Shown piece after piece: positions 43,789 through 53,305 of a DNA stretch of 64,000 bases. The translations under genes and the position numbers were made by a program. Each line of letters begins with the position of its first letter. Positions within the stretch are counted from its first letter, which is position 1. The DNA comes from Microbacterium terricola (GTDB lineage Bacteria; Actinomycetota; Actinomycetes; Actinomycetales; Microbacteriaceae): the NCBI RefSeq assembly GCF_027943945.1, contig NZ_AP027141.1, positions 2,976,001-3,040,000 on the forward strand. The letters run 5' to 3'. The notes below the pieces were generated by a model. It was given only the letters and a program-made list of their open reading frames with translations. It was not told where the DNA came from and did no database searches.

Positions 43789-46700
43789 ATGTCCACTGCG
43801 CGACGCCCTTCCCTGCACCGCTGGCTCGCCGTGGCGGCCGCGGCGATCGTGGTGGGCGCCGGCGCGGTGACAGTCGAGACGACGGTCGCTCCGCCCGCGC
43901 ACGCTGCCTACCCCGGCACATTCAACCCGTTCTCGATGAGCGGCGGCTTCACGGTCTATGCGCGCGAGGACGCGCTGCTGCAGAACCAGGAGACGGAGGG
44001 CAGCATCGCCGTCGGCGGCGTCTCCACCGTGCAGGGTTCGAGCGGCCAGTACACGATCATCCACGTCGCGGCGGGTACGGGGGACTACACGCTCCCGACC
44101 GTCGACGGCGACCCGACCAGGTATCTGGTCGGCAGCCACAGCCCGGACAGCACGAACATCCTCGCCGTCACGAGCGCCGGCACCTCCGACCCCGCGCTGT
44201 GGGGCGACGTGAAGATGGTCCAGCGCGACGGCCCCTGGCAGGCGTTCGGCCGCGCCGACTGGATCCGGCTCAACGAGAATCCGTCGAACGCCGACCAGAC
44301 CCCGCTCATCGACGCGACCCATCAGACATATCCCGCGAGCGCCGCTCCCCCCTCGGGCCCCGCGGGGAACACCAGCGTCTACACCGCGAACACGGGTCCC
44401 ACCGCCGTCGCCGACTACGTCGAAGCCAACGCCGAGGCATCGTACGACGACGCCGCCAGCTGCCTGGACGGCCTCTCCACGGTCGGCAACCCGGTCGGCG
44501 TGGCAGAGGATGCCGGCAGCCGCGTGGTGCTCGATCCGCTCAGCCCTGACCAGCCGAACGTCGTCGATTACGCGGACATCGCCGGCACCGCGCTCATCCA
44601 GTACTCGCCCGGTCCGACGCCCGGTGCCGCGAACCCGCTCATCATCCGGGTCCCGGCCGGAACGACGACGGTCATCGGCGCACGCAGCGACCCGCAGGGC
44701 GAGTACTCCCCCTACATCCTGTGGGACCTGTCCGCGCTCACCGGCGACGTCGCCGTCACCGCGGCCGAAGCACGGATCGACGGATCCATCTACGCTCCGG
44801 AGGCGTCGGTCACCGTCACCGCGGCCCCCCTGGACGGACAGGTGCTCGGTCGGGAAGTGACGATCCGCGGTGGCGAGGTGCACTCGTTCTTCTTCGCCGG
44901 CGAGATCAGCTGCGAGGCCGACAGCGGCACCTTTGCCGTGAGCAAGGCGATCGACGGGATCGATGAGGAGGATGTCCCCGCCGGCACCACCTTCACCGTG
45001 AACTACACGGCGACCGCTCCCGACGGCACCGTGAGCGTCGGCACCCTCGAGGTGCCGGCCGATGGGAGCGCCGTCGCGGCGGGCGAGCAGTTCGCGATCG
45101 GCACGTCGGTGCAGTTCGAGGAGGTGCAGCCGGAGAGCATTCCGGGATACGAGTGGGGCACAGCGACCATCTCGCCGAATCCGCTCATCGTGGGCGCGGG
45201 CTCCGCCGAGGTGGTCGTGACCAACACCGCGACCGAGCTGACCGGCACGTTCAGCGTCGCGAAGACGACAGAGGACCCCTTCGGCGGCACCCCTGGCGCG
45301 CCCTCGGCCGCGAGCGTTCCGGTCGACTGGGTGGCCACGCTCGGTTCGGAGGAGATCGGCGCGGGCACGCTGGACGTGCCGTTCGACGGCACCCGCGTCG
45401 AGGTGGGCCAGGACTTCCCCCTCGGCACGCGCGTCACCCTCACCGAGGATCGCACCGGCATCGACCCGCCGGACGGCTACGTCTGGACGCGAGCGACCTG
45501 GGACCCGGGCAGCACGATCATCATCGGGGAGGACGACGAGTCCATCGCGGTGACGCTCACCAACACCGTCGTGCCGATCCCCGATGAGGAGGACCGGCTG
45601 ATCACGATCGCGAAATCGGTCGAGGGCGCTGCCGCCGACCCGGCTTTCGCCTACGCAGTGAGCTACAACACCGACACCGCGGGCACCCGCACCACCCGAG
45701 CACTCGATGTCGGTCGACCCGTCCTGCTCGACGACGTCGCGCAAGACGTCGCAGTGCTGGACTTGGCCGAGCTCCTGCCGACGTTCAACGGCGACCCCGT
45801 CGATCCTGCCCTCTTCGAGGTGCCCGTCATCGAGGTGACCGCCGGCGGGACGACGACCGAGTACCGCCCGGAGAACTTCGAAGGCGCCGGCCCGCTCGCG
45901 ACCGCCATCGTCGAGATCCCGCTGCCGCCGACGGGGATCATCGGCATCACCGTGCGCAACACCCTCCAGCAGGGCACCTTCGAGCTGTCGAAGGAGTTCG
46001 AGGGCATCGACGACGACGACCTTCCTGGTCTCGAGTTCACGGTCGGATGGACCGCCGTGACGCCCACCGGCGACGTGCAGACCGGCACCGTGCGCCTGCC
46101 TGCTGACGGCACCCCGGTCACCCCGGTGGACGCTGCGGGCGATCCCCTCCTCTTCCCCTTCGGCACGACGATTTCGTTCGATGAGCAGGAGGCTCCGCGA
46201 GTGAGGTCGGTGCAGTGGCTGGAGGCGACATTCGACCCGGAGCAGCTCGTCATCGGTGAGGGAGGTGCCGCGACCGTCTCCTCCACCCTCACGAATACCG
46301 CGGACACGCTCGTCGGCACGTTCGCGGTCGCCAAGGACCTCGCCGGGATCGACGCCGACGAGCTGCTGACCGACTCCTTCGCCGTCGACTACACGGCGTG
46401 GGAGCCGGACCGCACCGTGACCGCCGGCCGCTTCGAAATCCCCGCCGACGGCACACCGACCGAGCCGACCCGCCCCGACGGCACTCCGATCGAGTTCCCC
46501 GTCGGCACGATCGTGCGGCTCTTCGAGGAGGAGCCCGACCCGGACGCACTGCCGCCGGGCTTCGCCTGGGCGGAGTCGACGTGGAGCCCCGGCAACACGC
46601 TGACGATCCGCGGCGACCAGACCGCGGTGCTTCACGTCACCAACAACGTCCAGGAGCTCACCCGGTGGGCGATCACGAAGACCGTCGAGGGCGACGGCGC

Positions 46701-47166
46701 GGCGACGATCCCGACGGACACGGCGTTCCCGGTGGACTGGTGGTGGGATTACGACCCCCAGAACCCGGTGGAGCTGGAGCAGGACGTGGTGCTGATCTCA
46801 CCCTGGTTCCCGGTGAACTCCATCATCGAGGCGCGTGAGCAGGCTCTGCCCGACATCCCCGGGGTGGAGTGGGGAACGCCCGTCTGGACCGTCGACGGGG
46901 AGGTGCTCGTCCCCGACGATGAGGGCAAGGTCGTGCTGCCCATGACAGCGACCCACGACGAGGACGACATCGCCCGGCTCACGCTCGTCAACACCGCCGA
47001 CCGGGCGCCCACACCGACCCCCACCCCCACCCCTGAGGAGGGTGCGGGCGGCGTGCTCCCGACCACGGGCGGCACCGGCGTGGTGCCGATCGTGCCGGTC
47101 CTCGCCGCGGCCATGATCCTTCTCGGCCTGGCGCTTACGATCCGCCGGCGTCGTCAGTCGGCCTGA
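43789..47166 (+). CDS. LPXTG-anchored surface protein with choice-of-anchor A domain and DUF5979-like repeats
   Basis: 1125-residue cell-wall protein. A signal peptide (1-39, ending APPAHA) is followed by a choice-of-anchor A-type domain (about 40-375, GFTVYAREDALLQNQETEGSIAVGG). Six related repeats of about 105-125 residues begin near 380, 486, 604, 729, 843 and 960 (GTFxVxK..x.GID opening). A Pro/Thr stalk (TPTPTPTPEE), the sortase motif LPTTG at 1090-1094, a hydrophobic helix and an RRRR tail end the protein. It is probably an adhesin-like stalk. No sortase or pilin gene is visible here. It converges with hspR and overlaps its end by 13 bp. Confidence 0.88.
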   Translation: MSTARRPSLHRWLAVAAAAIVVGAGAVTVETTVAPPAHAAYPGTFNPFSMSGGFTVYAREDALLQNQETEGSIAVGGVSTVQGSSGQYTIIHVAAGTGDYTLPTVDGDPTRYLVGSHSPDSTNILAVTSAGTSDPALWGDVKMVQRDGPWQAFGRADWIRLNENPSNADQTPLIDATHQTYPASAAPPSGPAGNTSVYTANTGPTAVADYVEANAEASYDDAASCLDGLSTVGNPVGVAEDAGSRVVLDPLSPDQPNVVDYADIAGTALIQYSPGPTPGAANPLIIRVPAGTTTVIGARSDPQGEYSPYILWDLSALTGDVAVTAAEARIDGSIYAPEASVTVTAAPLDGQVLGREVTIRGGEVHSFFFAGEISCEADSGTFAVSKAIDGIDEEDVPAGTTFTVNYTATAPDGTVSVGTLEVPADGSAVAAGEQFAIGTSVQFEEVQPESIPGYEWGTATISPNPLIVGAGSAEVVVTNTATELTGTFSVAKTTEDPFGGTPGAPSAASVPVDWVATLGSEEIGAGTLDVPFDGTRVEVGQDFPLGTRVTLTEDRTGIDPPDGYVWTRATWDPGSTIIIGEDDESIAVTLTNTVVPIPDEEDRLITIAKSVEGAAADPAFAYAVSYNTDTAGTRTTRALDVGRPVLLDDVAQDVAVLDLAELLPTFNGDPVDPALFEVPVIEVTAGGTTTEYRPENFEGAGPLATAIVEIPLPPTGIIGITVRNTLQQGTFELSKEFEGIDDDDLPGLEFTVGWTAVTPTGDVQTGTVRLPADGTPVTPVDAAGDPLLFPFGTTISFDEQEAPRVRSVQWLEATFDPEQLVIGEGGAATVSSTLTNTADTLVGTFAVAKDLAGIDADELLTDSFAVDYTAWEPDRTVTAGRFEIPADGTPTEPTRPDGTPIEFPVGTIVRLFEEEPDPDALPPGFAWAESTWSPGNTLTIRGDQTAVLHVTNNVQELTRWAITKTVEGDGAATIPTDTAFPVDWWWDYDPQNPVELEQDVVLISPWFPVNSIIEAREQALPDIPGVEWGTPVWTVDGEVLVPDDEGKVVLPMTATHDEDDIARLTLVNTADRAPTPTPTPTPEEGAGGVLPTTGGTGVVPIVPVLAAAMILLGLALTIRRRRQSA

Positions 47167-47606
47167 TCGTCCTCACGCGGTGCGTCCGCGACCGGTCGCC
47201 ACAGCACCACCTCGGTCGCGCGGCGCACCCGCACTCCCTGCCGCAGGGGGATGACGCCGCCGCTCGGGCCGGCCGCGAACACGCGCGCTCCGGGCCGGCG
47301 CTCGATCTCGGTGCGCACCCGCGCCTCGAGATCGCGCACCCGCAGGTCGAGCTCGCGCACGCGGGCCTCGAGCTCGAGGATCCGCACGATCGCCGGCAGC
47401 CCGATCCCCTCGGCCGACATCCGCGCGACCTCGCGCAGCTGCCCGATGTGCCGCAGGGAGTAGCGGCGCGAGCCGCCCCGGGTGCGCTCGGGCACGACCA
47501 GTCCCAGGCGGTCGTACTGGCGCAGCGTCTGCGGGTGCATTCCCGACAGGTCGGCCGCGACGGCGATCGCGAAGATCGGCGCGTCCTCGTCGAGACCCTC
47601 GGGCAT
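47154..47606 (-). CDS. hspR: HspR, MerR-family heat-shock repressor
   Basis: 150-residue MerR-type regulator with the HTH FAIAVAADLSGMHPQTLRQYDRLGLVVPERTRGGSRRYS followed by a coiled-coil dimerisation helix (LELEARVRELDLRVRDLEARV). In actinobacteria HspR binds HAIR sequences with DnaK as co-repressor. Last gene of dnaK-grpE-dnaJ-hspR. ATG 47606 has GAAGG 8 bp upstream; ATG 47612 is too close to it. Three HAIR-like boxes are found in the window. Confidence 0.9.
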   Translation of the reverse strand: MPEGLDEDAPIFAIAVAADLSGMHPQTLRQYDRLGLVVPERTRGGSRRYSLRHIGQLREVARMSAEGIGLPAIVRILELEARVRELDLRVRDLEARVRTEIERRPGARVFAAGPSGGVIPLRQGVRVRRATEVVLWRPVADAPREDDQAD

Positions 47607-47619
47607 GCTCATCACCTTC

Positions 47620-48609
47620 TCAGCCGCGCGCCTTCGACATGAGGTCGGCGCGCGGGTTCTCCTTGGGCTCCAGCTCGTGGAAGCGCTGCAGCGCCTCACG
47701 TGCCTGATCGTCCAGATGCGACGGCACCGCGACCTGCACCTCGGCGAGGAGGTCTCCGGTGCCCTTGCTCGTCTCGACTCCTCGGCCCTTCACGCGCAGG
47801 ACGCGGCCCGAGGGCGTGCCCGGGGCGACACGCAGCTTCACGGGGTCGCCTCCGAGCGTCGGCACCTCGATGGTCGCGCCGAGAGCGGCTTCCGTGAAAG
47901 TGACCGGCACCGTCACGCGGAGGTTCAGTCCGTCGCGCGTGAAGACGGGATGCGGTCGCACCGTCACCGAGACGACGATGTCGCCCTGCTCGCCGCCGTC
48001 CGGCGACGGGCGCCCACGCCCGCGCAGACGGATCTTCTGCCCGTCCGAGACGCCGGCGGGGATCTTGATCTTGAACGGCACGCCGTCCTCGCCCTGCAGC
48101 GTGATCGTGTCGCCCTTGGTGGCCGTGACGAAGTCGATCGTCGTGCGCGCGGTGACATCCGCGCCGCGCTGCGGGCCGCCGTAGCCGCGGTAGCCGCCGG
48201 TCGGCTGCCCGAACCGGCCGCTGCCGAAGTTTCCGCCCTGCTGCTGGTTGAACATGGAGAAGATGTCGTCGAAGTCCTGCGGGCTCTGGCGTGCGCCGCG
48301 GCCCTGGCCGAACATGCTGAAGACGTCCTCGAAGCCGCCGGCGCCCTGGCCGCCCGCCGTGAAGCGGGCGCCCGATCCCATCGCGCGGATCTGGTCGTAC
48401 TCGGTGCGCTGCTCCTTGTCGGAGAGCACCGAGTACGCCTCGCTGATCTCCTTGAACTTCGCCTCCGCAGCCGCATCCCCCGGATTGGAATCCGGGTGAT
48501 ACTTGCGCGCGAGCTTGCGGTACGCCTTCTTCAGGTCGGCGTCCGAGACGTTCTTCGCGACACCGAGCGTCGTATAGAAGTCCTTGTCGAACCAGTCCTG
48601 GCTGGCCAT
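47620..48609 (-). CDS. dnaJ: DnaJ-family co-chaperone without zinc finger (CbpA-type)
   Basis: 329-residue J-protein. The J domain (about 10-75) contains HPD in KYHPDSNPG, followed by a Gly/Phe-rich region (about 78-145) and two C-terminal substrate-binding domains. The four CxxCxGxG zinc-finger repeats of type I DnaJ are absent, so it is a type II/CbpA-like protein. It stimulates DnaK ATPase. ATG 48609 follows GAGGAGG. A full zinc-finger DnaJ is probably elsewhere in the genome. Confidence 0.9.
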   Translation of the reverse strand: MASQDWFDKDFYTTLGVAKNVSDADLKKAYRKLARKYHPDSNPGDAAAEAKFKEISEAYSVLSDKEQRTEYDQIRAMGSGARFTAGGQGAGGFEDVFSMFGQGRGARQSPQDFDDIFSMFNQQQGGNFGSGRFGQPTGGYRGYGGPQRGADVTARTTIDFVTATKGDTITLQGEDGVPFKIKIPAGVSDGQKIRLRGRGRPSPDGGEQGDIVVSVTVRPHPVFTRDGLNLRVTVPVTFTEAALGATIEVPTLGGDPVKLRVAPGTPSGRVLRVKGRGVETSKGTGDLLAEVQVAVPSHLDDQAREALQRFHELEPKENPRADLMSKARG

Positions 48610-48626
48610 GCTCCTCCTCAGTCCCC

Positions 48627-49214
48627 TCAGTCCGCCGGGACGGCCACGACGACCTTCGCCGGTCGCAGCTCGACGGCGCCGAGGCGGTAGCCCACCTCGA
48701 CGACCTCGAGGACGGTCGGCTCGGTCACGCCCGGTGTGGGGGCCTGGAAGATGGCCTCGTGCTGCTGCGGGTCGAACGCCTCTCCGGCCTCGCCGTACGA
48801 CACCACGCCGAGGCGGTCGGCGACGGCGCGCACCTTGTCGGCGATCGCCGCGAACGGCGTGCCCTGCTCGAGGTCGCCGTGCTTGTCCGCGCGGTCGAGA
48901 TCGTCGAGCACCGGAAGCAGGCCTTTGACGACCTCGCCCTGCGCGCGCTCCTTCTCCAGCTCGCGCTGGTCCTCGGTGCGGCGACGGTAGTTGGCATATT
49001 CGGCCTGCAGTCGCTTGAGGTCGTTGAGCAGGGCCGACTCGAGGTCGGCCAGCACAGCATCCTCCGCTGCAGCATCCACGTTCTGGGACGTGCCCAGGAT
49101 GTCGTCGACGGTGAGCTCCTCCTCCTGCGACTCAGGGTCGGAAGCCTGCGCTTCCGACCCCTCGTCACCGGGAAGGACCTCGTCGCCGTCGTCCGGCTGG
49201 AAGTCCTTGTTCAT
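48627..49214 (-). CDS. grpE: GrpE nucleotide-exchange factor
   Basis: 195-residue GrpE with an acidic N-terminus (QPDDGDEVLPGDEGSE), a long helix (LLNDLKRLQAEYANYRRRTEDQRELEKERA) and a C-terminal beta domain (GEAFDPQQHEAIFQAPTPGV). It releases ADP from DnaK. ATG 49214 overlaps the dnaK stop (TGATG), so the two are translationally coupled. AAGAAGGA precedes the start. Confidence 0.92.
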   Translation of the reverse strand: MNKDFQPDDGDEVLPGDEGSEAQASDPESQEEELTVDDILGTSQNVDAAAEDAVLADLESALLNDLKRLQAEYANYRRRTEDQRELEKERAQGEVVKGLLPVLDDLDRADKHGDLEQGTPFAAIADKVRAVADRLGVVSYGEAGEAFDPQQHEAIFQAPTPGVTEPTVLEVVEVGYRLGAVELRPAKVVVAVPAD

Positions 49215-51082
49215 CAGTCCTTCTTCTCATCCTCGTCGTCGACGACCTCTGCGTCGATGACATCCTCGTCGGATGCCGGCTGCGCGTCGCCCTCCGGGGC
49301 CTGCCCAGCGGCGTCCCCGTCGGCCGCGGCGGCCTGGCTCGACGCGTAGATCGCCTCGCCCAGCTTGCCCTGGCTCTGGTTCAGCTTCTCGAACGCGGCC
49401 TTGACCGCGTCGTCGTCATCGCCGGCCAGCGCCGTCTTCAGCGCGTCGACGTCGCCCTGGACCTCGGACTTGACGTCCTCGGGCAGCTTGTCGTCGTTGT
49501 CCTTGATGAGCTTCTCGATCGAGTACGAGAGGGTCTCCGCCTGGTTGCGCACCTCGGCGGCCTCACGGCGCTTCTTGTCCTCCGCGGCGTTCTCCTCCGC
49601 CTCGCGGACCATGCGCTCGATGTCCTCCTTGGGCAGCGACGAGCCGCCCGTGATGGTCATCGACTGCTCCTTGCCGGTGCCCTTGTCCTTCGCGGACACG
49701 TGCACGATGCCGTTCGCGTCGATGTCGAAGGTGACCTCGACCTGCGGGATGCCGCGCGGCGCCGGCGCGATGCCGGTGAGCTCGAACGTGCCCAGCGGCT
49801 TGTTGTCGCGGGTGAACTCGCGCTCGCCCTGGAAGACCTGGATCGCGACCGACGGCTGGTTGTCGTCGGCGGTCGTGAAGGTCTCGCTGCGCTTGGTCGG
49901 GATGGCCGTGTTGCGCTCGATGAGCTTGGTCATGATGCCGCCCTTGGTCTCGATGCCGAGGCTCAGAGGGGTGACGTCGATGAGCAGAACGTCCTTGCGC
50001 TCGCCCTTGAGGACACCGGCCTGGAGGGCGGCGCCCACGGCGACGACCTCATCCGGGTTCACGCCCTTGTTGGCGTCCTTGCCGGTCTCCTGCTTGACGA
50101 GCTCGGCGACCGCAGGCATGCGGGTCGAGCCGCCGACGAGGACGACGTGGTCGATGTCGGCGACCTTGATGCCGGCCTCGCGGATGACGTCCTGGAACGG
50201 CTTCTTGGTCCGGTCGAGCAGGTCCTTGGTGAGGTCCTCGAACTTGGCACGCGTGATCGTCTCGCTCAGCGACACGGGGCCCGACTCGGTCAGCGACAGG
50301 TACGGCAGGTTGACGCTGGTCGATGCGGAGCTGGAGAGCTCCTTCTTCGCCTGCTCCGCGGCCTCCTTGAGGCGCTGCAGCGCGATCTTGTCGCCCGAGA
50401 CGTCGACGCCGGTGGTGTCCTTGAACTGCTTGATCAGGTAGTCGACGACCCGCTGGTCCCAGTCGTCGCCGCCGAGGCGGTTGTCGCCCGCGGTCGAGCG
50501 CACCTGGATGGTCGAGAAGTCGTCGTCCTTGCCCACCTCGAGCAGCGAGACGTCGAACGTGCCGCCACCGAGGTCGAAGACGAGGATGAGCTCGTCCTCC
50601 TTGCCCTTGTCGAGTCCGTACGCCAGCGCGGCCGCGGTGGGCTCGTTGATGATGCGCAGGACGTTGAGGCCCGCGATCTCGCCGGCCTCCTTGGTGGCCT
50701 GGCGCTCGGCGTCGTTGAAGTAGGCGGGGACGGTGACGACAGCATCCGTCACCGTGTCACCGAGGTACTGCTCGGCGTCGTGCTTGAGCTTCGCGAGGAT
50801 GCGCGCCGAGATCTCCTGCGGCGTGTACTTCTTGCCCTCGACGTCGAACTTCCAGTCGGTGCCCATGTGGCGCTTGACGGATGCGACGGTGCGGTCGACG
50901 TTGGTGACGGCCTGGCGCTTGGCCGTCTCTCCGACGAGCACCTCGCCGTCCTTGGTGTACGCGACCACCGACGGGGTGGTGCGGAAGCCTTCGGCGTTCG
51001 CGATGACCTTGGGCTCGCCGCCCTCGAGGACGCTCACGACGGAGTTCGTCGTACCCAGGTCGATTCCCACAGCACGTGCCAT
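49214..51082 (-). CDS. dnaK: Hsp70 chaperone DnaK
   Basis: 622-residue Hsp70. The ATPase domain (1-370) begins [21 protein letters not shown] and contains [12 protein letters not shown] and [10 protein letters not shown]. The substrate-binding domain follows linker [14 protein letters not shown], and the C-terminus ends in an acidic tail ([13 protein letters not shown]). Length fits the family. ATG 51082 follows GAGAAGGAGA. Two HAIR-type boxes at 51130-51203 point to HspR control of the operon. Confidence 0.95.
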   Translation of the reverse strand: MARAVGIDLGTTNSVVSVLEGGEPKVIANAEGFRTTPSVVAYTKDGEVLVGETAKRQAVTNVDRTVASVKRHMGTDWKFDVEGKKYTPQEISARILAKLKHDAEQYLGDTVTDAVVTVPAYFNDAERQATKEAGEIAGLNVLRIINEPTAAALAYGLDKGKEDELILVFDLGGGTFDVSLLEVGKDDDFSTIQVRSTAGDNRLGGDDWDQRVVDYLIKQFKDTTGVDVSGDKIALQRLKEAAEQAKKELSSSASTSVNLPYLSLTESGPVSLSETITRAKFEDLTKDLLDRTKKPFQDVIREAGIKVADIDHVVLVGGSTRMPAVAELVKQETGKDANKGVNPDEVVAVGAALQAGVLKGERKDVLLIDVTPLSLGIETKGGIMTKLIERNTAIPTKRSETFTTADDNQPSVAIQVFQGEREFTRDNKPLGTFELTGIAPAPRGIPQVEVTFDIDANGIVHVSAKDKGTGKEQSMTITGGSSLPKEDIERMVREAEENAAEDKKRREAAEVRNQAETLSYSIEKLIKDNDDKLPEDVKSEVQGDVDALKTALAGDDDDAVKAAFEKLNQSQGKLGEAIYASSQAAAADGDAAGQAPEGDAQPASDEDVIDAEVVDDEDEKKD

Positions 51083-51129
51083 GTTGTTCTCCTTCTCGTG
51101 GATCAGTCTGCTCGCGGTCCACCCGACGG

Positions 51130-51150
51130 GTTGAGCCGCGATGACTCAAC
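51130..51150. promoter_or_regulatory. HAIR (HspR) operator 1 upstream of dnaK
   Basis: GTTGAGC-N7-ACTCAAC matches CTTGAGT-N7-ACTCAAG at 11 of 14 positions and lies 48 bp upstream of the dnaK start. Confidence 0.75.
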
Positions 51151-51180
51151 GTTAGCGCGGTCATTTCCGAGTGTCAAACG

Positions 51181-51205
51181 AAGTTGAGTCGACTCATATC
51201 AACTT
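51181..51205. promoter_or_regulatory. HAIR-like operator 2 upstream of dnaK
   Basis: GTTGAGT at 51183-51189 and TATCAAC at 51197-51203 form a degenerate HAIR site. The same stretch contains AAGTTGA/TCAACTT arms (51181-51187 and 51199-51205) and a perfect 12-bp palindrome TGAGTCGACTCA (51185-51196). A second HspR dimer could bind here. Confidence 0.6.
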
Positions 51206-51229
51206 CGCAGGATGCTGCGACCACAGCCG

Positions 51230-51799
51230 TCAGAGCGAGTGCGCCAGCGTCTGCAGCGCGACGACCGCGAGGCCCAGGGCCACGAGCACGACGAGCACCA
51301 GCAGCTGCTTCCACCACTGCAGCCGGGAGCGGCGGACGGCGAACCATCCGATCACGCCCAGGGTGACGATGTAGACGATCGTGCCCGCCCGCAGCGCCCC
51401 CACCAGCCCGATGACGTCGAGCCAGGCGAGGAGGAGCAGCACGGCGGGGGTGATCACGGTGCTCAGCGCGCCCCCGGCGATCCGCAGCAGGATCGCCATG
51501 TCCACCCTGGTCGGGAACTCCTGATGCACCGCGAGGTGCGAGATGACGTCCGAGACGAAGCCGGCGAGCGTGATGCCGAGCACGCCGAGGAGCAGCGCGA
51601 GGAAGGCGTGCCGTGCGTCGTGGTCGTCGTCCGCGGAGACGACGAGCACGATCGCGAGCCCCGTGAAGGTCGCGTAGACGCGCTCTTTGAAGTACATGAC
51701 GAACGCGTCCTCGTGGCCGTCGAGCGCTTCCAGATGCTCGCGGGTCCGGGCGGTGCGCCCGCGCGGCCGGCCGGCTCCTGGGCGTGTCCGGTCGGTCAT
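51230..51799 (-). CDS. Membrane protein of unknown function
   Basis: 189-residue protein with a basic, Arg/Gly-rich N-terminus (TDRTRPGAGRPRGRTARTREH) and about five hydrophobic segments. The motif AFVMYFKERVYATFTGLAIVLVVSADDDHDARHAF precedes a membrane region with GVLGITLAGFVSDVISHLAVHQEFP. No known function was recognised. ATG 51799 follows GGACGGAGA. It is divergent from the UMF1-type MFS gene; their -10 boxes overlap at 51824-51833. Confidence 0.6.
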   Translation of the reverse strand: MTDRTRPGAGRPRGRTARTREHLEALDGHEDAFVMYFKERVYATFTGLAIVLVVSADDDHDARHAFLALLLGVLGITLAGFVSDVISHLAVHQEFPTRVDMAILLRIAGGALSTVITPAVLLLLAWLDVIGLVGALRAGTIVYIVTLGVIGWFAVRRSRLQWWKQLLVLVVLVALGLAVVALQTLAHSL

Positions 51800-51823
51800 G
51801 TCGTCTCCGTCCTGCCGGTCCGA

Positions 51824-51833
51824 GGATAGCCTG
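51824..51833. promoter_or_regulatory. Overlapping divergent -10 boxes
   Basis: The 10-mer AGGATAGCCT contains TAGCCT (51828-51833) for the plus-strand MFS gene and, on the other strand, TATCCT (51824-51829) for the membrane protein. The two promoters cannot both be occupied at once if both boxes are used. Confidence 0.45.
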
Positions 51834-51895
51834 AGCGTGCGCCGCGACGCCGCGGCACCGCATCCCGCCACCGCTGTACATCGAAGGGCCCCACT

Positions 51896-53293
51896 ATGAC
51901 GGACGTGACGGAGGTCCCTCGCAAGCAGGTCGTCTCGTGGGCGGTGTGGGACTGGGCGACGCAGCCGTTCAACTCCGTCATCCTCACGTTCGTGTGGGTG
52001 TCGCTCTACCTGGTCTCCGACAGCTTCCTGCCGGCCGACGTCGCCGCTCAGAACGCCGACGACAGCCTCGTCTGCTCCCGCGCCGCGGACGCCGCGAGCG
52101 CGTACTGCCAGGGGCTGTCCGATCTGACCGAGTGGTACGGCTGGATCACCTTCGCCGCCGGCATCCTCGTGCTCCTGCTCGCGCCGGTACTCGGCCAGCG
52201 CGCGGACGCGTCGGGCAGCAAGAAGCGCTGGGTGATGGGCGCCACCATCGCGCTCGCGCTCGCCCAGTTCGCCCTCTTCTTCGTCCTGGCCGACCCGCAG
52301 TACTTCTGGTACGGCGCGATCGTCGTCGCGCTCGGGTCGGTCGCCTCCGAGATCGCCGGGGTCAACTACAACGCGATGCTGCTCGAGGTGTCGACTCCGC
52401 GCACCATCGGCCGCGTCAGCGGTCTCGGCTGGGGACTCGGGTACATCGGCGGCATCCTCGCACTCGTCATCGTCGTGGTGCTGAACCAGCTCGACTGGTT
52501 CGGCCTCGATGTGTCGGACGGACTCGCCTACCGGCTCATCGCCGTCGGCGCGGCCGTGTGGACGATCGTGTTCGCGCTGCCCTTCTTCCTGAACGTGCCG
52601 GAGGCCCCTGCACGCCTCGATCGGCCGCGGGTCGGCTTCTTCGAGAGCTACGTGGTGCTCGTCAAGGACATCAAGGGCCTGTTCGACCACCACCGCGCGA
52701 CGTTCTGGTTCCTGATCGCGAGCGCCGTCTACCGCGACGGGCTCGCGGGCGTCTTCGCGTTCGGCGGGGTGCTCGCCGCCGTCTCGTTCGGCTTCTCCCC
52801 GAACGAGGTCATCATCTTCGGCATCGCGCTCAACCTCGTCGCGGGCATCTCGACGATCATCGCGGGCCGCCTCGACGACCGCTTCGGGGCGCGGGCGGTG
52901 ATCGTGACCGCGCTGACCGTGCTGATCGTCAGCGCGCTGTTCGTGTTCGTGTTCCGCGAGGAGGGCAAGACGATCTTCTGGATCGGCGGCATCGTCCTCT
53001 CCGCCGCGGTCGGCCCGGCGCAGGCGTCGAGTCGGGCGCTGCTGACCCGCGTCGCCCCCGACAACATGCAGGGCGAGGTGTTCGGCCTGTACGCCACGAC
53101 CGGCCGCGTGATGAGCTTCCTCTCGCCGCTGCTGTGGGCGCTGTTCATCGGATGGTTCGGCGCCACCCACTTCGGCATCCTCGGGCTCGTGATCATCCTC
53201 GCGCTCGGGCTCGGGATGCTGCTGCTCGTGAAGCTGCCCCCGCACCAGCAGCTGCGCGACGGCACGGCCTCGGCCACCGCCTCGCAGGTCTGA
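51896..53293 (+). CDS. MFS transporter, UMF1/Atg22-like
   Basis: 465-residue membrane protein with about 12 helices. The opening KQVVSWAVWDWATQPFNSVILTFVWVSLYL is diagnostic of the UMF1 (Atg22-like) branch, whose yeast member exports amino acids from vacuoles. GVNYNAMLLEVSTPRTIGRVSGLGWGLGYIGG is another family segment. Bacterial substrates are unknown. ATG 51896 has GAAGGG upstream. It converges with the acetyltransferase gene. Confidence 0.85.
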   Translation: MTDVTEVPRKQVVSWAVWDWATQPFNSVILTFVWVSLYLVSDSFLPADVAAQNADDSLVCSRAADAASAYCQGLSDLTEWYGWITFAAGILVLLLAPVLGQRADASGSKKRWVMGATIALALAQFALFFVLADPQYFWYGAIVVALGSVASEIAGVNYNAMLLEVSTPRTIGRVSGLGWGLGYIGGILALVIVVVLNQLDWFGLDVSDGLAYRLIAVGAAVWTIVFALPFFLNVPEAPARLDRPRVGFFESYVVLVKDIKGLFDHHRATFWFLIASAVYRDGLAGVFAFGGVLAAVSFGFSPNEVIIFGIALNLVAGISTIIAGRLDDRFGARAVIVTALTVLIVSALFVFVFREEGKTIFWIGGIVLSAAVGPAQASSRALLTRVAPDNMQGEVFGLYATTGRVMSFLSPLLWALFIGWFGATHFGILGLVIILALGLGMLLLVKLPPHQQLRDGTASATASQV

Positions 53294-53305
53294 CGAGGAG
53301 CCGGC

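Noticed and set aside
43684..46635. 983-codon frame antisense to the LPXTG protein
   Set aside because: Low-complexity Arg/Gly/Asp translation, no start signal; the sense strand has signal peptide, repeats and anchor.
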